A stretch of DNA of 20,157 nt, taken from the IMG/VR virus record IMGVR_UViG_3300035156_000049, positions 1-20,157 of that record; one strand, written 5' to 3'. Positions within the stretch are counted from its first letter, which is position 1, and each line of letters begins with the position of its first letter. Below are positions 5,262 to 14,257 of this stretch, piece by piece. Source of the stretch: a virus. The notes below the pieces were generated by a model. The model was given only the letters and a program-made list of their open reading frames with translations. It did not search any database and was not told the origin of the DNA. Both the position numbers and the translations under genes were made by a program.

Positions 5262-7859
5262 CTACCAGAGCCTCCCGTCGAGGATCCGCATGGTGCCGCC
5301 CTCGTCGTAAATGGCGATCTGATCCTTGATGATGGTGGTGCCGGCACCCTGACCGTTCACGCGGCTGGTCAGTGTCCCGACGTCCACAGCAAGCGCAGAC
5401 AACGTGCCGATGCTTGCCTTGTCGATGTGCGCCAGCCTGATTGCGGCCGACTGGATAAAAGTCGAGGAGTTACCGGGGGTGATGATGTTTTCCCCCCCGG
5501 GGGTAGCCTTAGTCCCTAACTCCACTTTTATGTTGTAAATCTCAGCTGTTCCGCTCCCGCCCGTTCCAAACACCCGAAGGCGTGCCTCGCGTGACTCCGA
5601 ATTCGTCAGAATATCGGTGAAAGTGTAGTGTTTAGGCGTACCTGTCAGGCTAGGGCCGATACCAGGGGTATCTGCATTTGGACCATACAAATCGACATAA
5701 ATATCGCGTGCCCCGTTATAGCAATGCGCATCAAAACTGACAGTGCAGTATGTATTCGGTGGAATACCCAATGCGGCCGACTCATAGCCGATATAGACGC
5801 TGCCATTTTGGGCAGGGATGACGATCAGTTCGCCATTAAGGGCGGGATGACCTGAATAGTTAAAACCGACATTCGCTCCGTTATACCTGTTTCCAACCGG
5901 CCAGTTAGAGATGCGGGGTACTAGATTCGGGTTGCTGGCTGCTTGCTGTGACAGCGTAGATCCGGCGGAAAGAATCACCGTTCCATCTGGCGCACGAATG
6001 TCCAACGTCCCGGCCTTGATAGCCGCTCCGTTGATGGACCCCGTTACGAAGAGATTGCCGTCGTAAATCGCGCCCATGGCAACCCATGCGGACCCGTCCC
6101 ACTTCTTCGTCATCGCAAAGGTGGTGCCGTTCGAGATCGTGACGACGTCGCTGGTAACGTTGCCGCCCGGCGTGGCAGCATCAGCCGCGCCGTCCGACCA
6201 GGCGCTGCCAGCGGCGTAGTAGGTTCCAGCACCACGGTCGCCGGTCACCGAGGTGCCAGCCTTGCTCTTCGTGACGTTGAAGCGCTTCGTGATCGATGCG
6301 TAGCCGGTCCGGCTGGCGGTGACGTCGACATATGCGGAATCGACGCCGGCGGCCATGGTAACGACGGAGACGGTGCCGCCGCTGCCGGTGTACGCGAGTG
6401 AGCTGCTGGAGCTTGCGGGGGCATAGGCGAACGTCCAGTTCGCGCTGTCGTCGGCTGTGCCCTTGTACACCTTCATGGTGCACACCGCGCCCGAGTAGCT
6501 CGACACCACGCCGTTCGAACCCGCTGGCAGCGTCACGCTTTCGTTGGTCAGCATCCCGATGATGGCGTCTGCGCCATCGATGCCGTCGGTGCCGCCGGTC
6601 ACCTGCACCAAGGTCATCTCGTCGAAGTACGTGGCGCCGCCGATGGTGGCCATTGCGCGGAATACCCGGGACCCCGTCAACGAGCCCGATGCCACAGTGT
6701 AGGTTGCCGCGGTCGCGCCGCTGATCGCAGTCCAGGCCGTGCCGCTCCAGTATTGCCACTGGTACGCGGTGGCCACGCCGCCGTATGTCGTTGTGCCCAG
6801 CACGATGCTGGCCGGGGCGAAAGTCGCAGCAGCCGTCGCGCGGCTGAACACCTGGCCGCCGGAGGTCGAGACGTCGACATACACAGGGGAGCTGCCGTCG
6901 GCGCCGGCGCGCGCCTTCGAGATAGAGTAGACCCGGTCGACGGTCACGCCCTTGTAGACAGCGCGGATCGTCGCGGTGCCGGTGTCGGCGCTCATCGAGG
7001 CGATGGTATAGACGCCGGTGGTGGCGATCGACACGTCGACACCGGTTTCAGACGGCACGCTGTAGACCACCGCAGCATTGCCCGTCACCTCGGTGGCGCC
7101 CTCGAACACCTTGAAAGTGCCGCCGGCGGCGGCGAAGCTGGCCACGGTGCCGGCGTTGTTCGTCGAGATCGACACCGACTCGTTCGTCAGGAAGCCGGTA
7201 ACCGGGCTGACGCCGTCGGCGCCGTCGCGCAGCTTGCTGATGGTGATCCGGTCGGTCTGGCCGTCCAGGGCGATCTGCACGGTGACGCTTTCGCTGGTCA
7301 TGTTCGCGAAGGTCAGGATCTTCTGCGATGCATTCGCGCCGGCGGTGAGCGTGGCGGTACCGATCGGGATCGTGAACGACGGCGTGCCGACGATGTTCTG
7401 TCCGGACGCGGTCAACGTGATGCTAGCCGGCGAGTTGGCGCCCACCTTGTTGACTTTGAACACCTGCTCCGTCGCCGACAGGGTCAGGACTTTCGCGCTC
7501 GATCCCGAGTTGCCGTCCTGCGTCGTCGCGATGATGCACGACTGGGAGAACGTCACCCCGCCGCTCTGCATGGTCGCGGTGATGATCGCGGTCGGGCCGG
7601 TCATGCTGGCGTAGGTAACCGTCGCGCTGCGGTCGGTCACGTTGCTCAAGGTCGCGCCCTGGGCGGAAAAGGTGAGCGGGCCGTCCAGGTCGTACAGGGT
7701 GGCCGTCACCGTGATCGTGTCGATGTCGGCGACACCGGACGAGTTCACGTGGAACGCCGGGGCATCCGTCGTCAGGATGATCGAGGCGTTCTTCGGGTTG
7801 ACGATGCGCACCGCGGCGCCCTGCAGCAGCGCGTCGCAGTCGTTCAGAACTCCGCTCAT
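5262..7859 (-). CDS. Multi-Ig-domain central tail tip/fibre protein, 865 aa
   Basis: A modular surface protein starting at MSGVLND, whose ATG overlaps the upstream stop (ATGA). A longer frame extends to 8435, but that part is antisense-like and was not used. Several Ig-like beta domains are separated by short collagen-like links (RDGADGVSP, AGADGSSP, GTDGIDGADA). Domains around 222-330 and 434-545 are a duplication (GFLTNESVSI and GMLTNESVTL). Residues about 641-789 form a jelly-roll-like carbohydrate-binding insert, opening with NPNLVP and closing with NIKVELGTKATPG, whose DNA is clearly lower in GC. The C-terminus (IAIYDEGGTMRILDGRLW) resembles the ends of central tail fibres. The likely role is host recognition at the tail tip. 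Confidence 0.75.
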   Translation of the reverse strand: MSGVLNDCDALLQGAAVRIVNPKNASIILTTDAPAFHVNSSGVADIDTITVTATLYDLDGPLTFSAQGATLSNVTDRSATVTYASMTGPTAIITATMQSGGVTFSQSCIIATTQDGNSGSSAKVLTLSATEQVFKVNKVGANSPASITLTASGQNIVGTPSFTIPIGTATLTAGANASQKILTFANMTSESVTVQIALDGQTDRITISKLRDGADGVSPVTGFLTNESVSISTNNAGTVASFAAAGGTFKVFEGATEVTGNAAVVYSVPSETGVDVSIATTGVYTIASMSADTGTATIRAVYKGVTVDRVYSISKARAGADGSSPVYVDVSTSGGQVFSRATAAATFAPASIVLGTTTYGGVATAYQWQYWSGTAWTAISGATAATYTVASGSLTGSRVFRAMATIGGATYFDEMTLVQVTGGTDGIDGADAIIGMLTNESVTLPAGSNGVVSSYSGAVCTMKVYKGTADDSANWTFAYAPASSSSSLAYTGSGGTVSVVTMAAGVDSAYVDVTASRTGYASITKRFNVTKSKAGTSVTGDRGAGTYYAAGSAWSDGAADAATPGGNVTSDVVTISNGTTFAMTKKWDGSAWVAMGAIYDGNLFVTGSINGAAIKAGTLDIRAPDGTVILSAGSTLSQQAASNPNLVPRISNWPVGNRYNGANVGFNYSGHPALNGELIVIPAQNGSVYIGYESAALGIPPNTYCTVSFDAHCYNGARDIYVDLYGPNADTPGIGPSLTGTPKHYTFTDILTNSESREARLRVFGTGGSGTAEIYNIKVELGTKATPGGENIITPGNSSTFIQSAAIRLAHIDKASIGTLSALAVDVGTLTSRVNGQGAGTTIIKDQIAIYDEGGTMRILDGRLW

Positions 7860-9334
7860 ACGAGAAACCCTACCTTGACGCGCCCGGTAGACCAGTCGGG
7901 CGCAAGTGAAATTACGATGCCGGCCGCGCCAGCCGCCATGCCGAAGCGCGGGCTGTAGACGGTCACGGCCTGACCGAGTTCGAGCTGCAGCAGCTCCGGC
8001 AGCCCGTCGAACTCGTACGTGGTGCGCGGCACCTTCCACAGGTCGAGCCGGCGCTGCGCCTCCGCTTCCGCTTCCGCTCGCGTGAGCAGCAGCGTGTCCT
8101 GCTGGACCGGCTCGGCGTTGAGCTTGAACTTCGCGATGGTGGCCGCATCCGATTTCGTGGTGGTCCGCCACTCCTGCGTGAACAGGTCCTTGTGCCGATC
8201 CGGTATCCCCGCCAGCGTGCCGGCGTCCTGGACCGTCCAGTTTTTGCAAAAGCCCAGCTTGACGGCGCCCACCGCGGCGGTGCGACCGGTCGGCTGAAGC
8301 GTGTCGTCGACCATGTGCTCGGGTCGGATCACGAACGGCGTGCCGGCGCCGGGCAGCGCGACCTTGACGATCCGAAGCTTGCCCAGGCGCGACATCACGA
8401 GCTGAGCGCCGATGCTGCCCGTCAGCGACTGACACGCCGGCAGCACGTTCAGCCGGTCGGTCGCGTACAGACCGACGCCCTGCTGGTTTGCCGAATCGAA
8501 TGCCGTCAGGCTGACCAGGTCGAGGTCATCGTCGGCGAAGCGGTCGGATGCCTTGCCGTAGCCGGTGACGATGCGCTTGACGATCGAGGCGACCGTCTCG
8601 CGATAGCCGCCGGCGCTGTCGCCGCGCATGGACAGGGTGACGGCGCCCGCCGGCGCATCGTCCAGCGTGATGACGCCGGTGGCCAGATTGGTCGTGTAGC
8701 CGATCTTAGCGCCGTTGTCGCGCGCCTCGATCGAACCGTCGATTTGACCGACATGCCCCTGATACTCGAGCGTCCCGTTGCTGATCCGTACCGGGGTCGC
8801 GTTGAACACCTGGCCGAGCGCCACTGGGCGCAGCACGTCCTGGTTCTCACCCGTGCCGCCGATCTTCGCTTCGCTGAGCGCCGTGTCCAGGCGCTGCAGC
8901 TTGTCGCGCAGCTTCAGCCCCAGCTTGTTGCGGCCGCGCGGTGCGATGTCTGCCACGATCCCGTTGAAGATCATGCGGAAGTCCGAGCGCGGCCAGCGCA
9001 GGTCACCGATGTACGCCTTGATCGCGCGGTTCGTCCAGACGTAGGAAGCATCCGCCCAGACGTCGCGCGCGCCGCCGGTGTTGTCGATCTCCAGCACGCC
9101 GGCCGACAGCGCCCCGTCGCCTTCCAGCGACAGCTGCTCGGTGAACAGCGTGCCGACGGTGGCGATCGGCAGGTACGAGGTATTCGCCGGCGTATCGGCC
9201 GCACCGGTGGTAAATGGTTTCGTCGCCATGTAGACGACGGACTCCACGCCACCGATCTGGACCGCTGCCTCGATGAGGACGACACGGTACGCCGCCTGGC
9301 TTTGCAGCCAGGTCAAATATTGAGCATCTGTCAT
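7856..9334 (-). CDS. Tail tip hub/baseplate-like protein, 492 aa
   Basis: It immediately follows the tape measure gene (ATGA overlap), where siphophages encode distal tail and hub proteins. The N-terminus (YLTWLQSQAAYRVVLIEA) leads into strands ending AYIGDLRWPRSDFRMIFNG, with a following LKLRDKLQRLD helix. The C-terminal part has a long charged helix (LLLTRAEAEAEAQRRLDLW), then GLPELLQLELGQAVTVYSPRFG. That last motif resembles the closing beta barrel of phage hub and minor tail proteins. There is no signal peptide or catalytic motif. Hub assignment rests on position and this C-terminal pattern. A combined Dit/hub function is possible because no separate Dit gene is visible. Confidence 0.65.
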   Translation of the reverse strand: MTDAQYLTWLQSQAAYRVVLIEAAVQIGGVESVVYMATKPFTTGAADTPANTSYLPIATVGTLFTEQLSLEGDGALSAGVLEIDNTGGARDVWADASYVWTNRAIKAYIGDLRWPRSDFRMIFNGIVADIAPRGRNKLGLKLRDKLQRLDTALSEAKIGGTGENQDVLRPVALGQVFNATPVRISNGTLEYQGHVGQIDGSIEARDNGAKIGYTTNLATGVITLDDAPAGAVTLSMRGDSAGGYRETVASIVKRIVTGYGKASDRFADDDLDLVSLTAFDSANQQGVGLYATDRLNVLPACQSLTGSIGAQLVMSRLGKLRIVKVALPGAGTPFVIRPEHMVDDTLQPTGRTAAVGAVKLGFCKNWTVQDAGTLAGIPDRHKDLFTQEWRTTTKSDAATIAKFKLNAEPVQQDTLLLTRAEAEAEAQRRLDLWKVPRTTYEFDGLPELLQLELGQAVTVYSPRFGMAAGAAGIVISLAPDWSTGRVKVGFLV

Positions 9335-12300
9335 TGAGGAGCTACCCTTGTTTTGTCACCGAACAGCTTCCACGGGTTCGAAAGCGCTTTCTCGATGGCC
9401 GCCGCTGCCCGGCCTGCGGCGTCGGTTTGTGCCACGATCGTGTCGCCGGTTTGCTGCTGCTGGTCAGCGCGCAAACCCGCCAGCTCGGTCCGCAGCCCAT
9501 ACACTTCGGCTTCCAGCGCAGCGTTGTTCGTCCTGCCTTCCGATGCGTAGTACGGAATCGGCGCGTTTGTCGGCACCGCACCCGGGTTTGCTTGCTGGGC
9601 TAGCGCCTGGTTGTACTCCAGCAGCGCTTCGCGGACCGACAGCACTGAGTCGTTGATCTCGATGATCCCGTTGACCTGCGTCTTCAGGACGTCGAGCTGC
9701 GCCTGGTCGACGCTTACCTGACCCTCAGTCCAGGCCGCCAGCTCAGACGTCACCGCCTGCGCATAGTCGAAGTCCTGCCGGTAGCCGGCGCCGCTGGCGT
9801 TGACCAGCCGGGACGCTTCCAGAAACGCGGTGCGCACGTCCTGATATCGGTCCTGTGCACCCTCATCACCGTTGCGCGCGGCTGCGGCGACGGCCTCATA
9901 TTGCGACCGCGCCTCGGCATACTTTTGCTGCGGCGACAGCGGCGACAGGGCGCCCAGCAGCGCGCTCTTGTTCAGGTCCCGCAGGCCCGCGGCGAAAGAG
10001 CCCATCCTGCTGATCGTCGCCTGCAGCGCTTGGGACTCGGCGTTGTAGGCTTCGGTCAGCTTCGCGCGGTACGACGACAGGTCGACGGTGCTCTCGCCCA
10101 CGATGTCCTTGACCTCGGCATACGCGCCCGAGACGCTCAGCAATGCGGCGACCGTCTTGGCCCCTGCTTCGCCCAGCGCCATGTTCGCCTCGACCAGGTC
10201 GCGGAACTCCTCCTTTGTGGCAGGAATCGAGAGGCCGACCGACTGCAGAACCTTGCCCACCTGACCCATGGTCGCCGCCGTTTTCTCGGCATCCGTGTAG
10301 AACTTGTCGTAGTAGGCCGCTGCCGAGTTGGCCAGCGAGTCGATGCCGCCGGCCGCGGCGATCAGCTTCGACGCCATACCGTCGCTCAAATCGGCGAATA
10401 CGGACATTGTTTGCCCGATCCCCTTGAGCGCGTTCTGCGTTTTGTTGATCTCCTGAACGACCTGCGCGATCTCATCGAGGCCCGCATTGCTGTCCAATGC
10501 ATTGAGCATGCCCTTCGCCCAGGTAGGCAAGCCGATCCCGTCGAGGGCCGTACGCACCGACTTGCTGAGCTCAGCCAGGTATTGCTCTTGCCCCTTTTGG
10601 CCGTCGTCGAACTCCCGTGGTGCCCAGCCGCTGTTACGCGTCTGGTTCCAGTCGAGCACCGTGCCATCCATGTTCTTGATGACCAAGGCACCCCACGCAC
10701 CGTCCTTGCTGGTGTCGTCGGCGAAGGCGGTTGCAGCGGTGTAGCCGGCCGTTTTGCCGAACGTGGCCGCCGTGCTGTCTAGGATGCCGACAACGCCCTG
10801 CACAAGGCCGGAGGTCATCTTCTCCGTATCGGCCGCCGTGCGCGTCTGTGCGAAGCCGATTGACTCGGCGCGGATCGTGCGCGATCCGGTGCTGTCGGCA
10901 TAGGACGCACCGCCCGTGTGGTAAGTGCCCGAGTCGTCGAGCTTTTTGTAGATCGCATACGCAGCGATCAGCGCACCCACATATGGGAGCGCCGAGGCCA
11001 CACTGGCACCAAAGCTCGCGGCGCTTGCCTCGGCAGCCATGCCTGCGCTAGCAAAGGTCTCGGACGCCGTCATCGCCATACCTGCACTATTACCGGCAAA
11101 GCCAGCGCCGAACGCCGACACGCTGCTGGAGCCGACAAAGTTGCCGATCCCCGCGATTGCAGAGCCGGCGTAATTCGTCATGCCAGCCAGGCCGCCGATA
11201 CTGGACAGGGATGAGCCTCCGCTGGCAACGGTGGAGCCTGCCTGCGGCAGACTGGCGGCGCCACCGCCACTGCCGGTTACGCTGGCCCCGATGTTGATGA
11301 TCCACTGCTTCACCGTCATCTGGTACAGCAGGTCGTAGAGGCCATTCTTCAGCGTGTCGCGGAGGCGGTCGAACGCTGACTTGCCGCTGTCGAAGATGCT
11401 GATGAACGTGTCGTGCGCGGTGCGCTCGATCGACTGCCACATCTCCTTTTGCTCGGCCAATGCTTTTGTGGCATCGTCGGCTGCGGCCTGCTTGACAGCG
11501 CCGATCTTTTTAGCGGTAGCGAGGTCGCGCAGCGCCGCTGCCTGGTCGCGGTAGGTTTGGGCCTGTTGGTCGCCGGGTTCGAGGAACTCGATCGCCGCGG
11601 CCGTTTGCTCCTTTTGCGCAGCCGCATCATCCAGGCGGGACGCCTGCAGTGCCACCAGAGCATATCCGGTCAGACCGATCTGTTCGTTCGCCTGCTGCTG
11701 GGCCTTTACTTGATCGCCAATACTGCGGAGTTCGGCTTCCGCTGCCGCTTTCCCCTTGAGCTCAAGTTCCTCGGAGGCCTGCAGCCGTTTGTTCGATGCG
11801 ATGATCGCCTCGTTCACCGACAGCTTTTTAATGGCGGCTTCGTACTCGGCCTTGTGAGCAGGCGTGAGCGCCAGCTTCCCGGCGCGCAGCTGCTCGTCCA
11901 GCGAGATCTGCAGGCGCTGCGATTCGGTCAGCGGCTTCAGTCCGTCAGCCTCCTGCTTGCTGGCGGTGATGCGCTCTCGGATGGAAGTGATGAGGCCGGC
12001 ATACGACGAGGCCTCTGCCTTGATCGCGGCCTCGCGTTCGCGCGCCTGCTTCTCCTCTTCGGTCTTGTCGCCTAGGGTGCGATTCACCCCGTATGCAGCG
12101 ACGGAAGACATGAACCGGTCGCCGAACTCATCGACGAACGGCGTCGGCGGATTCATTTGGTCCTGCAGGGCTTTGATCTCTGCTTTGACCGAGCGAATTT
12201 TCTCTTCTAGGGCACTGTCTGTATTTCCGAAGAACAGTCGACCAACGATGCCGAAACCCGGTGTGTCCTTGCTTAAGGAGAGGTCGGCCTCTAGATCCGA

Positions 12301-13620
12301 CAGCTCCTCCCGCAGGTCCTTAAGTTTGACTTTGGCGCTCGCGAATTCGTTGGTGAAAAGGAAAGCGCCAACCGAGCCGAGCGCTACCCACACGGCCTGG
12401 AGCTTGCCGGACTCGACGTAGGCATCCATGATGGCCGATGTCGCCTGGTTCAGCCCAGGAAGCATATCGACAGCGATCCGCGTCTTGAAACCGCTCATGG
12501 TCGCGGTCAGCTCGGCCATTTTGTCGTTGAATTCATCGGACCGGTCGACCATTTCTTGCGTCATGCCAGAGAGCTGTTTGCCCTTGTCGATCATCTCGCC
12601 GATGCGCGCGCCGCCCTCCGCCAGCAGCGGCGCTGCGGCCGCCCAGGACTTGCCAAGCGTCGCGGCGCCAAGCGCGGCACGGGTCTGCGGATCTTGAATC
12701 GACGCAAACAGGTCAGCCAGCTGCTTGAACGCTTCGAGCGGGTCCTTTGCTGTGATGCCGAGTTCTCGGAACTTGGCACCGTCTTTGCCGATGTTCATGG
12801 ACAGCTTGTTGATGGAATCAGCGACACCAGAAAGCTCAGCGCCGGACTGCTCAGCGGCGAGCTTCAGGCCTGCGAGATCCTCTACAGCGACGCCGGTCGA
12901 CTTGCTCAGGTCGCCCAGCTCATCGGCTGCATCGACCGCGTCCTTGAACATGGAGACGAACATCGCGGCGCCAGCGACCGCGGCGGTGCCGAGGGCCAGC
13001 AGCGCCACCTTCGTCTTGCCGAATTTGCTGCCGACGCTCTCCGTGGCCTCCTCGGCCGCGCGCAGCTGCTCGATCATCGGACGGGCGGAGTCGCTCACGC
13101 CCAGCTGTGCGGCCCGCATTTCTGCCAGCTGCGATGCCGTTTTCCCGATGCTATCGGAGCGGGTGCGCAGGTCAGCGAGAAACCTCGTGCTGTCGTCCAG
13201 GCGCTTCTGCGCCTCCGCCGCAAGTGCGCTTTTGCGGGTCACCTCGTCCAGCTGCTCGAGGTAAGGTTTCAGCGCCGCGACATTGATGCCGCGAGAATTC
13301 GCAAGCGCCGCGTAATACTCGGCCGTCCCCTTCGTACCGGCAGACATCGATGCGGTGGCACGCTGGATGGCGTCGGCCATGTTCTTGGTAGCGCGGTCGA
13401 CCTGCCCGGCAGCCTGACCGGCGCCGTCGCCGACGTTCCGCAGTCCGGGGCCGTTCCCGAGGTTTTCCAGCGTGCGCCCGGTTTTCTGTGCAACCTCCTC
13501 GACGCGGCGCAGCCCGGTCGCCACTTCACCAGTGTGCTCGGTAACTTTGCGGAGCCCGCTTTCGACACCGGATGCATCTGCGGTGACCTTGATTACCGCT
13601 TCGTTGACGATCTCGCTCAT
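9331..13620 (-). CDS. Tail tape measure protein, 1429 aa
   Basis: The longest gene of the window, just after the tail chaperones, as expected of a tape measure that sets tail length and is ejected with DNA. The N-terminal 200 residues are helical and Ala/Glu/Gln-rich (VTEHTGEVATGLRRVEEVAQ). A hydrophobic segment follows at about 203-225 (KTKVALLALGTAAVAGAAMF), and later a Gly/Ser/Ala-rich region with a second one (SALPYVGALIAAYAIYK). Long helical stretches about 530-720 look coiled-coil. By the usual rule of about 1.5 Å per residue the tail would be roughly 200 nm. ATG at 13620 has GGAG upstream, with a terminator hairpin 12 bases before the start. Confidence 0.9.
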   Translation of the reverse strand: MSEIVNEAVIKVTADASGVESGLRKVTEHTGEVATGLRRVEEVAQKTGRTLENLGNGPGLRNVGDGAGQAAGQVDRATKNMADAIQRATASMSAGTKGTAEYYAALANSRGINVAALKPYLEQLDEVTRKSALAAEAQKRLDDSTRFLADLRTRSDSIGKTASQLAEMRAAQLGVSDSARPMIEQLRAAEEATESVGSKFGKTKVALLALGTAAVAGAAMFVSMFKDAVDAADELGDLSKSTGVAVEDLAGLKLAAEQSGAELSGVADSINKLSMNIGKDGAKFRELGITAKDPLEAFKQLADLFASIQDPQTRAALGAATLGKSWAAAAPLLAEGGARIGEMIDKGKQLSGMTQEMVDRSDEFNDKMAELTATMSGFKTRIAVDMLPGLNQATSAIMDAYVESGKLQAVWVALGSVGAFLFTNEFASAKVKLKDLREELSDLEADLSLSKDTPGFGIVGRLFFGNTDSALEEKIRSVKAEIKALQDQMNPPTPFVDEFGDRFMSSVAAYGVNRTLGDKTEEEKQAREREAAIKAEASSYAGLITSIRERITASKQEADGLKPLTESQRLQISLDEQLRAGKLALTPAHKAEYEAAIKKLSVNEAIIASNKRLQASEELELKGKAAAEAELRSIGDQVKAQQQANEQIGLTGYALVALQASRLDDAAAQKEQTAAAIEFLEPGDQQAQTYRDQAAALRDLATAKKIGAVKQAAADDATKALAEQKEMWQSIERTAHDTFISIFDSGKSAFDRLRDTLKNGLYDLLYQMTVKQWIINIGASVTGSGGGAASLPQAGSTVASGGSSLSSIGGLAGMTNYAGSAIAGIGNFVGSSSVSAFGAGFAGNSAGMAMTASETFASAGMAAEASAASFGASVASALPYVGALIAAYAIYKKLDDSGTYHTGGASYADSTGSRTIRAESIGFAQTRTAADTEKMTSGLVQGVVGILDSTAATFGKTAGYTAATAFADDTSKDGAWGALVIKNMDGTVLDWNQTRNSGWAPREFDDGQKGQEQYLAELSKSVRTALDGIGLPTWAKGMLNALDSNAGLDEIAQVVQEINKTQNALKGIGQTMSVFADLSDGMASKLIAAAGGIDSLANSAAAYYDKFYTDAEKTAATMGQVGKVLQSVGLSIPATKEEFRDLVEANMALGEAGAKTVAALLSVSGAYAEVKDIVGESTVDLSSYRAKLTEAYNAESQALQATISRMGSFAAGLRDLNKSALLGALSPLSPQQKYAEARSQYEAVAAAARNGDEGAQDRYQDVRTAFLEASRLVNASGAGYRQDFDYAQAVTSELAAWTEGQVSVDQAQLDVLKTQVNGIIEINDSVLSVREALLEYNQALAQQANPGAVPTNAPIPYYASEGRTNNAALEAEVYGLRTELAGLRADQQQQTGDTIVAQTDAAGRAAAAIEKALSNPWKLFGDKTRVAPQ

Positions 13621-13631
13621 GCTCCGCCCAT

Positions 13632-13655
13632 AAAAAAAGCCACCCGAAGGTGGCT
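13632..13655 (-). terminator. Intrinsic terminator between membrane protein and tape measure
   Basis: On the minus strand AGCCACC-TTCG-GGTGGCT is a perfect seven-base-pair stem with a stable TTCG loop, followed by seven T. It begins 20 bases after the stop of the small membrane protein and ends 12 bases before the tape measure ATG. Tape measure transcription must therefore pass it. Confidence 0.9.
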
Positions 13656-13674
13656 CGTTGAATCTCAGAAAAAT

Positions 13675-13887
13675 TTACTTCGAAGACGGGGCTCGGAATA
13701 GCAGCCACACCTTCTCTACACACCTGGCAGCGATGTACAGCATCCCGACGATTGCAAGGCTGATCGTTGCAACCATCTCGCGCTGTTGCATCCCGACTTC
13801 GCTCGCCCGCGGCGGCGTCAGATAGGCCACCAGCGAGATTGCTATTAGCGCGACAAGTACAAACAGTATCCCCAGAACGTATTTCAT
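13675..13887 (-). CDS. Small two-helix membrane protein, candidate moron
   Basis: A 70-residue protein with a strong GGAGGGG ribosome-binding site before the ATG at 13887; a TTG frame extension to 13911 was not used. Helix 1 is at about 3-24 (YVLGILFVLVALIAISLVAY). A polar link, PPRASEVGMQQRE, precedes helix 2 at about 39-55 (TISLAIVGMLYIAA), then RCVEKVWLLFRAPSSK. It lies between the tail chaperone and tape measure genes and is followed by its own strong terminator, unlike the overlapping tail genes. In HK97 this locus holds gp15, an inner-membrane superinfection-exclusion protein. Function here is inferred from position and topology only. Confidence 0.7.
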   Translation of the reverse strand: MKYVLGILFVLVALIAISLVAYLTPPRASEVGMQQREMVATISLAIVGMLYIAARCVEKVWLLFRAPSSK

Positions 13888-13949
13888 CACCCCTCCATTG
13901 TGAGGAGGCAATCTTACACCAGGCCGATGAGCGACCCGGCGCTTTCTGC

Positions 13950-14195
13950 TCAGTCCTTACTGTGCATCGTGTTGAGCGCAGCAACCTCCATCACCTGCAG
14001 GTCCTGGTCGAGCTGCGCGTACTCCTCGGCGCTCAGCCCCATGCGATCCATGCGGTGGTATGCGACGACATAGTCCAGCCCGGTTCGGCCGCTCATCCCG
14101 ATGCGCCATTGCGTCGTCAGGCTATGGAACAGGTTGAAGGCCCGGACATTCTCGGGCCAGATTTCGCAAGACGTTGCAACGTCCTCCCGCGTCAT
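13950..14195 (-). CDS. Tail assembly chaperone T extension (DUF1799-like), expressed by frameshift
   Basis: The open frame from MTRED encodes 81 residues with the DUF1799 signature: a W in EIWPENVRAFNLF, TQWRIGMSGRTGLDYVVAYH, then a helical end. In lambda-type phages this T part is made only as a fusion after a -1 shift near the end of G. Here the frame is open without a stop from 14261, and a slippery heptamer lies exactly there. The shifted product would gain 103 residues (starting LEDVAAALYAP) and total about 208. A GGAGG 8 bases before the internal ATG means separate translation cannot be excluded. The protein links tail tube and tape measure during assembly. Confidence 0.85.
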   Translation of the reverse strand: MTREDVATSCEIWPENVRAFNLFHSLTTQWRIGMSGRTGLDYVVAYHRMDRMGLSAEEYAQLDQDLQVMEVAALNTMHSKD

Positions 14196-14257
14196 GCCGG
14201 CCGCCTCCAGTTCGGAGTCGGTCGGCTCGGGCGCATAGAGTGCAGCTGCAACGTCTT

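Noticed and set aside
6753-7958. 401-codon plus-strand frame, with similar ones at 8192-9337 and 12556-13701
   Set aside because: Same antisense signature (R/H/D/G-rich, no domains), opposite to the tail tip, hub and tape measure genes.
7860-8435. N-terminal extension of the 865-aa protein frame
   Set aside because: The extra 192 residues are R/H/A-rich shadow sequence over the C-terminus of the hub-like gene; the ATG at 7859 overlaps that gene's stop as ATGA.
13888-13911. TTG start for the small membrane protein
   Set aside because: It would add eight residues without a ribosome-binding site in place; GGAGGGG stands correctly before the ATG at 13887.
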